Source: Thiofilum sp039797965 (GTDB lineage Bacteria > Pseudomonadota > Gammaproteobacteria > Thiotrichales > Thiotrichaceae). Taken from it: DNA of 64,000 nucleotides. How positions within the stretch are numbered: position 1 is the stretch's first letter; the number at the start of each line of letters is the position of its first letter. This document shows positions 25,066 through 33,955 of the stretch, in pieces. The DNA is taken from positions 1-64,000 of the forward strand of contig JBDKGX010000004.1 of assembly GCA_039797965.1 (NCBI GenBank). The letters run 5' to 3'. Made by a program: the position numbers and the translations under genes. A model generated the notes under the pieces. The model was not told where the DNA came from and ran no database searches. It saw nothing but the letters and a program-made list of their open reading frames with translations.

Positions 25066-25500
25066 CTAATCTTCTAACTCATCTGTGGTTTTAGCACTAA
25101 TTATTTTGCTATAAGTAGAGTATCGCTGATTCTGTGTAAAAGGAGCCATATCGTTATTTTTATCCAATTTTGTATTTTGTATCGGCATAAAACCCTCCAC
25201 TTTTCTTAAATAAAAAATTTGACGTGGCACTTCTGGATCAGGAAACTCATCAGGACTTAAGGTTTTTAAAATAGGTGTATTTTCTGGGGTGCAATCTTTG
25301 TAAGGCTTATCAACCAACTCAAATAAATAATTAATACCACCTGCCTTGTAGAAAGCAATATATTTTGCTGGTCTAAAACTTCTATCATTCTGGCAAATAT
25401 ACATATGATGTTTGAGTGCTAAAGGTTCGGCATATCTACCAGCTACTATAATGACCTGATCACTGTCCAAGTCCCAATTTATTAATTTTTTAAAAACCAT
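25066..25500 (-). CDS. Hypothetical protein, unrecognised
   Basis: A 144-residue soluble protein that I do not recognise. It has a compact N-terminal block, QVIIVAGRYAEPLALKHHMY followed by ICQNDRSFRPAKYIAFYKAG, with regular strand spacing and conserved-looking aromatic and basic residues. A LPDEFPDPE-like loop and a polar tail follow. The ATG at 25500 has AGAGGTG six bases upstream. The gene is AT-rich, stands alone and lies beside a decayed HTH/RhuM-like pseudogene, so it is probably accessory. It could be a domain of a larger defence or restriction protein, but nothing here proves that. Confidence 0.55.
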   Translation of the reverse strand: MVFKKLINWDLDSDQVIIVAGRYAEPLALKHHMYICQNDRSFRPAKYIAFYKAGGINYLFELVDKPYKDCTPENTPILKTLSPDEFPDPEVPRQIFYLRKVEGFMPIQNTKLDKNNDMAPFTQNQRYSTYSKIISAKTTDELED

Positions 25501-25583
25501 AAAATACACCTCTTTTTATGTTCTTTACATACTGATAATTATAGCAAAATACATTAAATTATCTATTTAAATATTAGGTAGTT

Positions 25584-26197
25584 ATAAAAATTAATGACAT
25601 TATTATTAAGCAGTTTGGTGGGCAAATTACGCTTTCTCAACTACTTGGAATCCACCAAAGTGCTATAGCTTACTGAGTTAAGAAAAAATCTATCCCTATC
25701 AAGTGGCATTAAAAGATAGCTATTCTAGCTCAACAAAATAATTTGATAATTGATTTTTATGAATCTACAAACACTTATCAAAACCAAGAAATTTTTGATA
25801 ATCAACCCAAATTAGTATCAAATAATTTAGAACAACTTCCTGCCTGCCAATTTTTGTTTTATGTATCAGAGCAAACAGGTGTCAGAATCGAAGTGGTGAT
25901 TGGTAATGAAACTATCTGGGCTACGCAACAAGGTATGGCTAAAAATTTTGTATGATGCCACATGACCTTAACCATGTAAGACAGGACTAATAAACTAGAC
26001 AGCTTTTTAGACTTTCATGCGTATGAAGTACTTAATAACTACGTGCTCATGCTGAAAAACATGCGTTAGGTGAGTTTGAAAAACTCCATATACAACAGGA
26101 CATAGAATACGAGTCTGATTTTGATAAATTGCTAAATGCAATCCAAACTCAAAGCCCTTACCCCAATCTTAGATTATCTATCCCTATAAGTTGGTAA
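25584..26197 (+). pseudogene. Decayed HTH and RhuM-family gene remnant
   Basis: Three in-register pieces remain. First comes a helix-turn-helix-like segment, IIKQFGGQITLSQLLGIHQSAIAY, broken by a TGA where Trp is expected, then VKKKSIPIKWH broken by a TAA. Next is an open stretch of about 70 codons ending in EQTGVRIEVVIGNETIWATQ, which looks like the N-terminus of RhuM-family proteins. After a deletion, the tail LDFHAYEVL and HALGEFEKLHIQQDIEYESDFDK matches the RhuM C-terminal pattern in another frame. So the gene has stop codons, a deletion and a frameshift. RhuM proteins occur beside mobile elements and toxin-like genes; this copy cannot be functional. Confidence 0.6.
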
Positions 26198-26217
26198 TGG
26201 GGCTTTCAAGACAATCT

Positions 26218-26249
26218 TTTTGATCCTAAAGGCTCCATGCTGATCAAAA
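26218..26249. repeat. Inverted repeat upstream of carbonic anhydrase gene
   Basis: Arms TTTTGATC and GATCAAAA are 16 bases apart. It may be a hairpin or a regulator site about 110 bases before the carbonic anhydrase start, or a leftover of the decayed element. No function is shown. Confidence 0.3.
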
Positions 26250-26361
26250 TAAGCGACCTAAGCACAAATGGATTTTAAGAACAAGTTTGCTAGTCAAATC
26301 CTGCGTTTGTTGGCAATATCTCTTTAGTGTTGAGAGAAGCTAATTGTCAGGAAAACTAGTC

Positions 26362-27039
26362 ATGTCAGAACAACCCAAAAATTTATCAGGTTTAGAGGCT
26401 TTACAGCGCTTAAAAGAAGGAAATCAACGCTTTACTAGCAATGTGCGTAGTCTTGATGCCTTATTAAGCCATGCTCAACGGGGTGATTTAGTCAAAGGTC
26501 AAAACCCTTTCGCCATTATTTTAGGCTGCTCTGACTCACGGGTTCCAGCGGAGACCGTCTTTGATCAAGGCTTTGGCTCACTATTTGTGATCCGGGTGGC
26601 GGGTAATATTGTTGCACCCTCACAAATTGGCAGTATTGAATACGCGGCAACCCGTTATGATACTCGACTAGTGATTGTAATGGGACACACCCACTGCGGT
26701 GCGGTCACGGCAACGATTGAAGAGCTACGTAATAAACAACGCTCACCGTCCAGTAATTTAATGTCGATTGTGCAACGTATCGCACCAGCGGTCTCCACTT
26801 TAATGGAGACACCCCTCAAAGATGACCCCGAAGCCCTCATGAAACATGCCGTACGCGCCAATATTCGCGCCGCGACTAGCCACCTGAAGCATGGTTCTGC
26901 CATTTTGGAGCACTTAATTGCCAATGAAGGTTTATTAGTAGTCAGTGCTGAGTACTCCTTAGAAACGGGAGCAGTCGAATTTTTTGATCTAGATACCGAT
27001 ATTAACCACGAAAGTGCGGATGTTGAACGCCTGATGTAA
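26362..27039 (+). CDS. Beta-class carbonic anhydrase
   Basis: A 225-residue beta-carbonic anhydrase that interconverts CO2 and bicarbonate. The zinc ligands are visible: Cys and Asp in ILGCSDSRVP, and His and Cys in MGHTHCGAV. The IRVAGNIV and GSIEYAA segments are typical. It has no signal peptide, so it acts in the cytoplasm, where it could feed carboxylases. I choose the ATG at 26362 behind AGGA; an upstream TTG opens a slightly longer frame. Confidence 0.9.
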   Translation: MSEQPKNLSGLEALQRLKEGNQRFTSNVRSLDALLSHAQRGDLVKGQNPFAIILGCSDSRVPAETVFDQGFGSLFVIRVAGNIVAPSQIGSIEYAATRYDTRLVIVMGHTHCGAVTATIEELRNKQRSPSSNLMSIVQRIAPAVSTLMETPLKDDPEALMKHAVRANIRAATSHLKHGSAILEHLIANEGLLVVSAEYSLETGAVEFFDLDTDINHESADVERLM

Positions 27040-27045
27040 ATTCAA

Positions 27046-27079
27046 CACTAAGGTTAAGTACTGGGTCTTAACCTTAGTG
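27046..27079. terminator. Bidirectional terminator hairpin
   Basis: Thirteen-base perfect arms CACTAAGGTTAAG and CTTAACCTTAGTG around an eight-base loop that includes TACT. It lies between convergent genes. No long T run is present. Confidence 0.65.
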
Positions 27080-27093
27080 CGGTGTCGTAACTA

Positions 27094-27726
27094 TTATTTA
27101 TTAGACAACGCTACCGATTGCTTGAGGTGCTTAGGCTGCTCGGCTTCTTTAACCATATAATCTGCTACATCTTTGCGAGCAATCCCCCCAATATTCATTC
27201 CCTTATAATGACGGGTTTCAATACGATACTTTTCTGATAAGGGTTTTGACAGTAATAAACCAGGTCTTACAAACTCCCAATTTACAGTACTTGAACTGAG
27301 CATCTGCTCCATTTGAGTTTTGTTTTTGTACACGGCTTTCAGTATTGTTTTGAAAATTAGCCCCATGAAGAACGGGTGATAACCGCCACTTTCCCCTGCT
27401 CCAAAGCCTGTGAGAATAATAAACGGTACTGGAGTATTAGTTTGCTTTTGCAGTTCAATCAAGGCTTTGGCTGCCTCCGTATAAAGCGTGGTAGCTTTAG
27501 TACTTTTACCTGTACCTAAGGTCACGAGTACGGCTTCAGCCCCTTCGGTAGCTTTCTTTAAATCTTCTACTTTAGTGGCACTACCTTGTACTATAGTGAG
27601 ATTAGGATGGCTGGGATAACCCTCATTGCGGCGTGATAGTGCTACGACTTCATGACCACGCTCTAGAGCACGATGCACACACTCCAACCCCACACCCGCC
27701 GATGCACCAATAATACTAATTCGCAT
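27094..27726 (-). CDS. NAD(P)-binding Rossmann-fold protein (SDR atypical/NmrA-like)
   Basis: A 210-residue protein with an N-terminal dinucleotide-binding motif, SIIGASAGVGLECVHRAL, then a LTGFGAGESGGY segment and a WEFVRPGLLL strand. It belongs to the NAD(P)-binding atypical short-chain dehydrogenase group that includes flavin-reductase-like and NmrA-like proteins. The SDR catalytic Tyr-x-x-x-Lys motif is not obvious, so it may be a redox sensor rather than an enzyme. It is divergent from the LysR regulator gene, which may control it. The substrate is unknown. Confidence 0.75.
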   Translation of the reverse strand: MRISIIGASAGVGLECVHRALERGHEVVALSRRNEGYPSHPNLTIVQGSATKVEDLKKATEGAEAVLVTLGTGKSTKATTLYTEAAKALIELQKQTNTPVPFIILTGFGAGESGGYHPFFMGLIFKTILKAVYKNKTQMEQMLSSSTVNWEFVRPGLLLSKPLSEKYRIETRHYKGMNIGGIARKDVADYMVKEAEQPKHLKQSVALSNK

Positions 27727-27811
27727 TACATAGATTCCTAAGTTTAATTACTTTTACACTATGCTAGGTTTTATCGCCGTACTTGCCCAATGAAATAACG
27801 ACACAACCTTT

Positions 27812-28726
27812 ATGAATCCTATACATCTCGCTCGCATTGATCTCAATTTACTGGTGATTTTTGAAGCCGTTGCACGTTATCGTTCAGTCACCTTAGCCTC
27901 GCAACAATTAGCACTCAGTCAATCGACATTGAGCCATGCTTTGAAGCGCTTACGGGTAATTTTAGAGGATGAATTAGTCGTGCGGGGGCGTAATGGTTTA
28001 GTACTCACCCCTAAAGCCGAGTACTTATTGCCTAAAGTCCAAATAATTATTCAATACAGTGCCGATGTGTTTGCACTCAGTACTTTTGACCCAATCACCA
28101 CAACCCACTGTTTTAAATTAGCGGCGAGTGACTACTCCATTGCTACGATTATCCCCAAACTCATTAAAGTACTGGCTCACACCGCGCCGAACGCACAACT
28201 CACTATCGAAAATTACAGTGCCGAAACATTACAACGTCTAGAGCAAGGTGACTTAGATGTGGCACTCATTGGCAATCAGCCGCCCTCTAGCCCTTTTGAA
28301 GCCTTAGAGTTATTTGATGAACATATGGTGGGCTTAATTAGTGCTAATCATCCTTTAGCTCATAAAGTACTAGATCAGGGGATGAGTTTAGACGAGTACT
28401 TAGCCTATCGACACATCGTAGTTTCATTTAAAGATCCACAACCGAGTTTAATTGATGTGCAACTACAAAAACTCGGTCGTGAAAGAAATATCGCAGTGCG
28501 TTCACCTAATATGCTGGCGAACATTGCTATATTAAGTCAGTCCGATTTAATTATGAATGTGCCCAGTCGTTTAGTAAGTACTTTAAATGACGCTAGTCTA
28601 GTCGCTTTTAAACTGCCCTTACCCCAATCTCCCCAACAATACTCACTGATTTGGCACAAGCGCTTAAATCAAGCAGTGGCTTTTTTATGGTTTAAAAAAT
28701 TAATTGAGTCAATCGCTAAGCCTTAA
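27812..28726 (+). CDS. LysR-family transcriptional regulator
   Basis: A 304-residue LysR regulator. The N-terminal winged helix has LVIFEAVARYRSVTLASQQLALSQSTLSHALKRLR, split over residues 12-50, and the effector-binding domain fills the rest. It is divergent from the Rossmann-fold gene, with 85 bases between them, the usual arrangement for a LysR regulator and its target. The inducer is unknown. Confidence 0.85.
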   Translation: MNPIHLARIDLNLLVIFEAVARYRSVTLASQQLALSQSTLSHALKRLRVILEDELVVRGRNGLVLTPKAEYLLPKVQIIIQYSADVFALSTFDPITTTHCFKLAASDYSIATIIPKLIKVLAHTAPNAQLTIENYSAETLQRLEQGDLDVALIGNQPPSSPFEALELFDEHMVGLISANHPLAHKVLDQGMSLDEYLAYRHIVVSFKDPQPSLIDVQLQKLGRERNIAVRSPNMLANIAILSQSDLIMNVPSRLVSTLNDASLVAFKLPLPQSPQQYSLIWHKRLNQAVAFLWFKKLIESIAKP

Positions 28727-28735
28727 ACTCGAATC

Positions 28736-29638
28736 TTATTTTTTACCTAATAAACTAACCCCAAACATAACCAAGCCCACACCTAATAAATGATAAAAGC
28801 CAAAAGGCTCGCCTAATAGCCATACCGCAATTAAAATTGTAAATACGGGGCCTACCGTTCCTACAATACTGGTACGCGCGGCTCCAATACGATGAATAGC
28901 TTCTGCAATCATATAGGTAGGTAATAAAGTACTTACAATCGCCAATAATACTGCGTAAAACCATGCTTTAGGTGTGACCCCTAAATCACTGATTGGATGT
29001 GTTGTCAAAAAATGTATCAGCACAAAAAGCGTTGATGACAGCATAGCAATACTAGTAAATAAGCGACTACCATACTTCGCAATATAGGGCTTTGCTAATA
29101 ATACATAACACGAATAACTTAAAGCGGCACCTACCACTAAAAACACTCCCCATGTCACCTGATCCCCTCCTATTTTGGCTTCATGGGAATATAAAGCCAG
29201 TACTCCTGTATAAGTGAGAATTAGAGCTAACCAAACTCGCTTTGTAATAGACTCTTTAAACACCAACCAACTTAAAAACGTGGTAAAAATAGGATACGTA
29301 TATAAAGTCAAACGCTCTAATTGAGCTGTAATATAAGTGAGCCCTTGCATATCCAACCACGACGATAAATAGTACCCCATAAAACCTAATGCTAATATTT
29401 TTAACCCATCACTTTTCACAGGTATTAAAGTACTCGGCTGTTTTAAGCTCCACAGTAAAATGCCTAAATAAAAAGGTGCTGAAATCAGCATTCTTAACGC
29501 CAATAAAGTGGTTGCATCGGCTCCTTCATTAAAAGCTAACTTAATGAAAATCGACTTTAAGGCAAATAAGCCTGTACCGATCATTGCAAGCCCCAAGCCT
29601 ATTTGAAAATAGCGCGGTGATGGCGCTGTTAACATCAT
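28736..29638 (-). CDS. DMT-superfamily transporter with EamA domains
   Basis: A protein of 300 residues with ten predicted membrane helices in two EamA-type repeats, typical of drug/metabolite exporters. I place the start at the double ATG at 29638, behind TAGGA. The longer frame to 29785 would overlap the divergent MFS gene and lacks membrane character. The substrate is unknown; amino acids and metabolites are typical for the family. Confidence 0.8.
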   Translation of the reverse strand: MMLTAPSPRYFQIGLGLAMIGTGLFALKSIFIKLAFNEGADATTLLALRMLISAPFYLGILLWSLKQPSTLIPVKSDGLKILALGFMGYYLSSWLDMQGLTYITAQLERLTLYTYPIFTTFLSWLVFKESITKRVWLALILTYTGVLALYSHEAKIGGDQVTWGVFLVVGAALSYSCYVLLAKPYIAKYGSRLFTSIAMLSSTLFVLIHFLTTHPISDLGVTPKAWFYAVLLAIVSTLLPTYMIAEAIHRIGAARTSIVGTVGPVFTILIAVWLLGEPFGFYHLLGVGLVMFGVSLLGKK

Positions 29639-29723
29639 TATTTTCCTAAAAACTGAGTGATAGGCTAGGAATAGTACTGTACTTTGCGCTATGATGCTGA
29701 GCTTGTGACTTGAGGAGATGAGT

Positions 29724-30908
29724 ATGACTTTACCGCAGTCAGAACGCATGGCATTAATCGCTAGCATGTCCGCTTTGCTGACCACCTTTGGAATGGCACG
29801 ATTTATTTACACCCCCTTATTACCACTGATGCAAGAAGCAACAGGCTTTGGTAATGATTGGGCAGGTTACTTAGCCTCTGCAAATTATGTAGGCTATTTA
29901 TTCGGTGCTTTGGCTGTTACTCAAGTACACAGTTTAGACTTTAAAAAAACGCTATTACGCCTATCAGTCATCTTGGCCGCCCTCACCAATATCGGTATGG
30001 GCGTCACCCAAAACGAATGGCTTTGGGTAGGGATGCGCTTTGTGAGTGGCTTGTGTAGCGTGGGAGGGATGATTATTGGCACCAGTTTACTGATGCTGGC
30101 TACGCCTCCTGCACAAAGTACTCAACGTTTAAGCGTGCATTTTTCAGCCATAGGCTTGGGTTTAGCGCTTGGAGCCTTGTGGGTGCTGTTATTTAAAAGT
30201 ACTCAAACGTGGGCAGAGCTATGGATTAGTAGTGGCATTGCGATTGTGATTTTAGGTACCCCTGCGTTGCGTTTTAATGGCTGGACAGTGAATCTGTTAA
30301 AGCAACAATCCATTAATCAACTTAAAGACATACCGATCTCTAAACTCTTTCTAGCGCTGTTTGCCGCTGCCTACTTTTGCGAGGGGGTGGGGTATGTGAT
30401 TAGTGCTACTTTTTTAGTGTCGATTTTGCAAAAGCAAACGACTATCCCGCATTTAGGGGATTATGCATGGTTAATTGTGGGCTTATCGATGGCACCCTCC
30501 TGCTGGTTATGGACAAAACTAGCCCAGCGGCGAGGTGAGTTTCCAGCATTAATTGCAGCGTACTTAGTGCAATCAGTGGGTATTATTTTACCTGTATTAA
30601 GTCATTCGACTGGGGCAACCATAGTGGGTGCGATACTATTTGGTGGTACAGTCATTGGGATTGTATCGATGGTCTTAATTTATGGTGGACGGATGGCAGG
30701 CTCACGCCCTACCACGATTATGGGCTTATTAACGGCTTGCTTTGGGGTGGCTCAAGTACTGGCTCCTGCTTATGCGGGCTGGTTAGCCGAACATCAAGGG
30801 CATTTTGATACCTCTTTAATGCTAGCCTCAGCTGTAACTGTATGCGGTGCAGGCTTAATGTGGGCTGCCAGTCGAGTTATCAAAGGACACCAACAACGCT
30901 ATGCCTAA
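29724..30908 (+). CDS. MFS transporter, YbfB/YjiJ family
   Basis: A 394-residue transporter with about 12 membrane helices. The N-terminal FGMARFIYTPLLPLMQEATG and the first-loop ASANYVGYLFGAL segments are signatures of the YbfB/YjiJ group of major-facilitator proteins. GAGGAG lies six bases before the second ATG at 29724, which I prefer to the one at 29718. It overlaps bioD by eight bases. The cargo is unknown. Confidence 0.8.
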   Translation: MTLPQSERMALIASMSALLTTFGMARFIYTPLLPLMQEATGFGNDWAGYLASANYVGYLFGALAVTQVHSLDFKKTLLRLSVILAALTNIGMGVTQNEWLWVGMRFVSGLCSVGGMIIGTSLLMLATPPAQSTQRLSVHFSAIGLGLALGALWVLLFKSTQTWAELWISSGIAIVILGTPALRFNGWTVNLLKQQSINQLKDIPISKLFLALFAAAYFCEGVGYVISATFLVSILQKQTTIPHLGDYAWLIVGLSMAPSCWLWTKLAQRRGEFPALIAAYLVQSVGIILPVLSHSTGATIVGAILFGGTVIGIVSMVLIYGGRMAGSRPTTIMGLLTACFGVAQVLAPAYAGWLAEHQGHFDTSLMLASAVTVCGAGLMWAASRVIKGHQQRYA

Positions 30909-31554
30909 AGTACTTGATCTCAATCAGTGGCTACACACGCTCACTCAAGAGCGGGGGGTTTTTGTGACCGGAACTGATACAGGAGTCGGCAAAACCTATG
31001 TTGGCACACAGCTCATTCGTGAGCTTAAAGTACTGGGTTTAAAAATTACTCCACGTAAACCTGTTGAATCAGGCTGGCCTGAAGATGAAACCCTTACTGA
31101 TGCGTGGCAATTAATGCAAGCCGCTCAATTACCCCAAAGTACTTTGGCACAAGTTTGTGCTCATCGTTTTAAAGCGGCACTGGCTCCTGATCGTGCGGCT
31201 CGCTTGGAGGGTAAAGTACTAACTATTAATGATTTAGCTACCGCCGTATTCAATCAAACCGCTAATACTTGGCTCTATGTGGAGGGCGCGGGAGGCGTGT
31301 ATTCACCGATTGCAGAGGATGGGTTAAATGCGGATTTAGCTCAAGTACTGGGTTTACCCGTTGTGCTAATCACTGAAGATAAATTGGGTTGTATGAATCA
31401 TGTATTGATGGCTGTTGAAGTACTCCGACGTCGTCAGCTCACCGTAGCTGGTGTATTACTCAATCGTATTCATACCCAACCGAATAGCATGGACAATTTA
31501 ATGGATTTGAGTAAGCGCTTAACCGTGCCCGTTTTTCAGTGGATTGCCCATTAA
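30901..31554 (+). CDS. bioD: Dethiobiotin synthetase
   Basis: A 217-residue ATP-dependent ligase that closes the ureido ring of dethiobiotin from DAPA and CO2. The P-loop is FVTGTDTGVGKT, followed by a KPVESG motif with the catalytic Lys; EGAGGVYSPI is the second nucleotide/Mg site. It overlaps the MFS gene upstream, so both are expressed together. No other bio genes are in the window. Confidence 0.9.
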   Translation: MPKVLDLNQWLHTLTQERGVFVTGTDTGVGKTYVGTQLIRELKVLGLKITPRKPVESGWPEDETLTDAWQLMQAAQLPQSTLAQVCAHRFKAALAPDRAARLEGKVLTINDLATAVFNQTANTWLYVEGAGGVYSPIAEDGLNADLAQVLGLPVVLITEDKLGCMNHVLMAVEVLRRRQLTVAGVLLNRIHTQPNSMDNLMDLSKRLTVPVFQWIAH

Positions 31555-31556
31555 CT

Positions 31557-31587
31557 AAAGTACTCCTTCGGTGATGAGGAGTACTTT
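31557..31587. terminator. Terminator built from two AGTACT copies
   Basis: Arms AAAGTACTCC and GGAGTACTTT around an eleven-base loop lie between convergent bioD and the pil genes. Each arm contains the genome-wide AGTACT palindrome. Confidence 0.65.
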
Positions 31588-31603
31588 CATTAGCCTATGA
31601 ATA

Positions 31604-32788
31604 CTAAACGCTCAGTGGTTCGGCTAAGAAATCTAATTCACTAGTGTCTAATACCTGTGCTGCTTGATTGGCTGACTTGCCTTTATGTTTATCGCCTTCA
31701 CCGAAGTTTAATTGCCATTCTAAATTATTTTTAGAATTGGCAAATTCGAGGGCGCGTTCACGAGAAATTTTCCGCTCCTGATATAAACGCACTAACGCCT
31801 GATCAAAAGACTGCATGCCATCCGCACTACCTTTTTCTACCACTTCACGTAACTCGGAAATCTTGCCTTTGCGAATCAATTCGGCTGCATAAGGGGTATT
31901 CACCAGTACTTCAGCCGCTAAATGCACTTTACCCTCATCAAGCCCCGGTACTAAACGCTGAGCTACAATACAACGCAAATTGAGTGATAAATCCATTAAG
32001 AGACGATTTTTAGTTTCCGAGGGGAACATATAGACAATCCGCTCTAAGGCTTGCACCACATTAGCCGCATGTAGGGTTGATAAGACTAAATGCCCCGTAT
32101 CCGCAAAGCCTAATACGGCATCCATCGTTTCTAAATCACGTGCCTCTCCCACCATAATCATGTCAGGAGCTTCGCGCATCGCTTCACGCATCGCATTACT
32201 ATAACTTAACGTATCAAACCCGACTTCACGTTGCCCAATAATCGATTGACCGTGTGAAAAAGTATATTCAATGGGGTCTTCAATCGTAAGAATGTGCCCC
32301 GGATGGCGCTCATTACGGTATTGAATCAATGCTGCCATAGAGGTCGATTTACCAGAGCCTGTTGTCCCCACAAACAGCACTAAACCATCGCGCCCCATTA
32401 CCATTTGCTTGAGTATTTCGGGTAGGCGTAGATCATCTGGGTCGGCTATACGATTACGAATATGGCGAATCACCATTGAAACTTCGCCCCGTTGAAAATA
32501 TAAATTCATCCGGAACCGACCAATATCTTTTAAAGTCAGCCCTTTATTCAATTCGCGCTGAGTAAAAAATTGCTCTATTTCAGTACGGGTCAATACCTCC
32601 TCCGCCAATTGGCGAATATTACCGGGGCGCAGAGGGTCGCGAGTAATGCGTTGTAATTGTCCGCGTACTTTGAGTGAGGCATACGCCCCTGTTGTCAGAT
32701 ATAAATCGGAGGCTTGCATTTTCACCATCATATGTAGGAGTGGTGTAATGCGCATGTCCGCATTCATCATTACCGTTTCAGCAGCCAT
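31604..32788 (-). CDS. PilT/PilU-family twitching motility ATPase (third paralogue)
   Basis: A 394-residue GspE/PilT-family ATPase. Walker A is GTTGSGKST, the Asp box is HILTIEDPIEY, Walker B is DMIMVGEARD and the His box is HLVLSTLHA. It is closest to PilU-type proteins but has a longer N-terminus (ITPLLHMMVKMQASDLYL) and a polar C-terminal extension. It is last in a three-gene series with nine-base gaps. All catalytic boxes are intact, so it should be an active retraction motor or accessory. Confidence 0.85.
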   Translation of the reverse strand: MAAETVMMNADMRITPLLHMMVKMQASDLYLTTGAYASLKVRGQLQRITRDPLRPGNIRQLAEEVLTRTEIEQFFTQRELNKGLTLKDIGRFRMNLYFQRGEVSMVIRHIRNRIADPDDLRLPEILKQMVMGRDGLVLFVGTTGSGKSTSMAALIQYRNERHPGHILTIEDPIEYTFSHGQSIIGQREVGFDTLSYSNAMREAMREAPDMIMVGEARDLETMDAVLGFADTGHLVLSTLHAANVVQALERIVYMFPSETKNRLLMDLSLNLRCIVAQRLVPGLDEGKVHLAAEVLVNTPYAAELIRKGKISELREVVEKGSADGMQSFDQALVRLYQERKISRERALEFANSKNNLEWQLNFGEGDKHKGKSANQAAQVLDTSELDFLAEPLSV

Positions 32789-32797
32789 GAAGTACTC

Positions 32798-33946
32798 CTA
32801 GATGGGTTCAATTGCTAATTCATCTGTACCGCGGAAGAAATCATTATCCTTAGCAAAACGACTTTTGAGTTTAAGATTTAAACGCAACTCATTGACTGAG
32901 TCCGCATGGCGGAAACCTTCATTGACGGTAATTTGCTTATTTTCAATGAGATCAAATAAAGCTTGGTCAAAAGTCTGCATACCTAACTCACGCGACTTAG
33001 ACGTAACCTCTTTGAGGGCAGTGACTTCACCCTTTTGAATATGCTCGGCAATCAGAGGCGAATTAATCATGACCTCTACCGCAGGTAAGCGCCCCTCCCC
33101 CTTAGCTTTTTGTACTAAGCGCTGAGACACTACGGCTTTAAGATTAAAAGATAAATCCATGAGTAGCTGTTCACGGCGCTCTTCAGGAAAGAAGTTGATA
33201 ATACGGTCAATCGCCTGAGTAGAGCTGTTGGCGTGTAAAGTCGATAGACACAAATGCCCCGTTTCTGCATACGCAATAGCATAATCCATAGTTTCACGAT
33301 CACGAATCTCACCCAATAAAATCACATCAGGCGCTTGACGTAAGGTATTTTTCAAGGCGGTATGAAAATCTGCGGTATCTACACCAATTTCACGTTGGGT
33401 AATCAAACATTTCTTATGCTCATGTACGAACTCAATCGGATCTTCAATGGTAATAATATGCCCCGAAGCAGTGCGGTTGCGATAATCTACCAAGGAAGCT
33501 AATGTAGTTGATTTACCTGAACTAGTTGCTCCTACCACTAACAAGAGACCGCGCTTAGTCATCGCTAAATCTTTCAGTACAGGCGGCAAGCTAAGCTCTT
33601 CTAAGTTAGGAATATGATGAGGAATATGGCGAATCACCATGCCCACACAACCCCGCTGAGTAAACGCACTGACGCGAAACCGTGCTTTACCTGGTAGGCT
33701 CAAAGAAAAGTTACCCTCCATCGTTTCCTCAAACTGACGTAACTGTCTATCATTCATAATCGCTCGCACTAATAAAGCGGTATTACTATCGTTCAATGTT
33801 TGCGAGGTGAGCGGAACTACTTGATTATTCAGTTTTATAGAGGGTGCCGCATCGGCAGTAATGTACAAGTCCGAGCCTTTCTTCTCCAGCATCGCCGCCA
33901 AAAGCTTATGCACATACGCTAGGGCGGAATCACGATCCATAGACAT
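32798..33946 (-). CDS. pilU: PilU-type type IV pilus retraction ATPase
   Basis: A 382-residue ATPase that matches PilU well: KGSDLYITADAAPSIKLN at the start, Walker A GATSSGKST, HIITIEDPIEF, then VILLGEIRDRETM and CLSTLHANSSTQA. PilU works with PilT to supply force during pilus retraction and depends on it in most bacteria. Walker A has two serines before GKST, a common PilU feature. It lies between pilT and a third paralogue. Confidence 0.88.
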   Translation of the reverse strand: MSMDRDSALAYVHKLLAAMLEKKGSDLYITADAAPSIKLNNQVVPLTSQTLNDSNTALLVRAIMNDRQLRQFEETMEGNFSLSLPGKARFRVSAFTQRGCVGMVIRHIPHHIPNLEELSLPPVLKDLAMTKRGLLLVVGATSSGKSTTLASLVDYRNRTASGHIITIEDPIEFVHEHKKCLITQREIGVDTADFHTALKNTLRQAPDVILLGEIRDRETMDYAIAYAETGHLCLSTLHANSSTQAIDRIINFFPEERREQLLMDLSFNLKAVVSQRLVQKAKGEGRLPAVEVMINSPLIAEHIQKGEVTALKEVTSKSRELGMQTFDQALFDLIENKQITVNEGFRHADSVNELRLNLKLKSRFAKDNDFFRGTDELAIEPI

Positions 33947-33955
33947 ATCTGCCTC

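Noticed and set aside
25743..25955. A short open frame as an intact small gene
   Set aside because: It begins at TTG inside a longer broken frame whose flanks show HTH and RhuM-like pieces, so it is part of a pseudogene.
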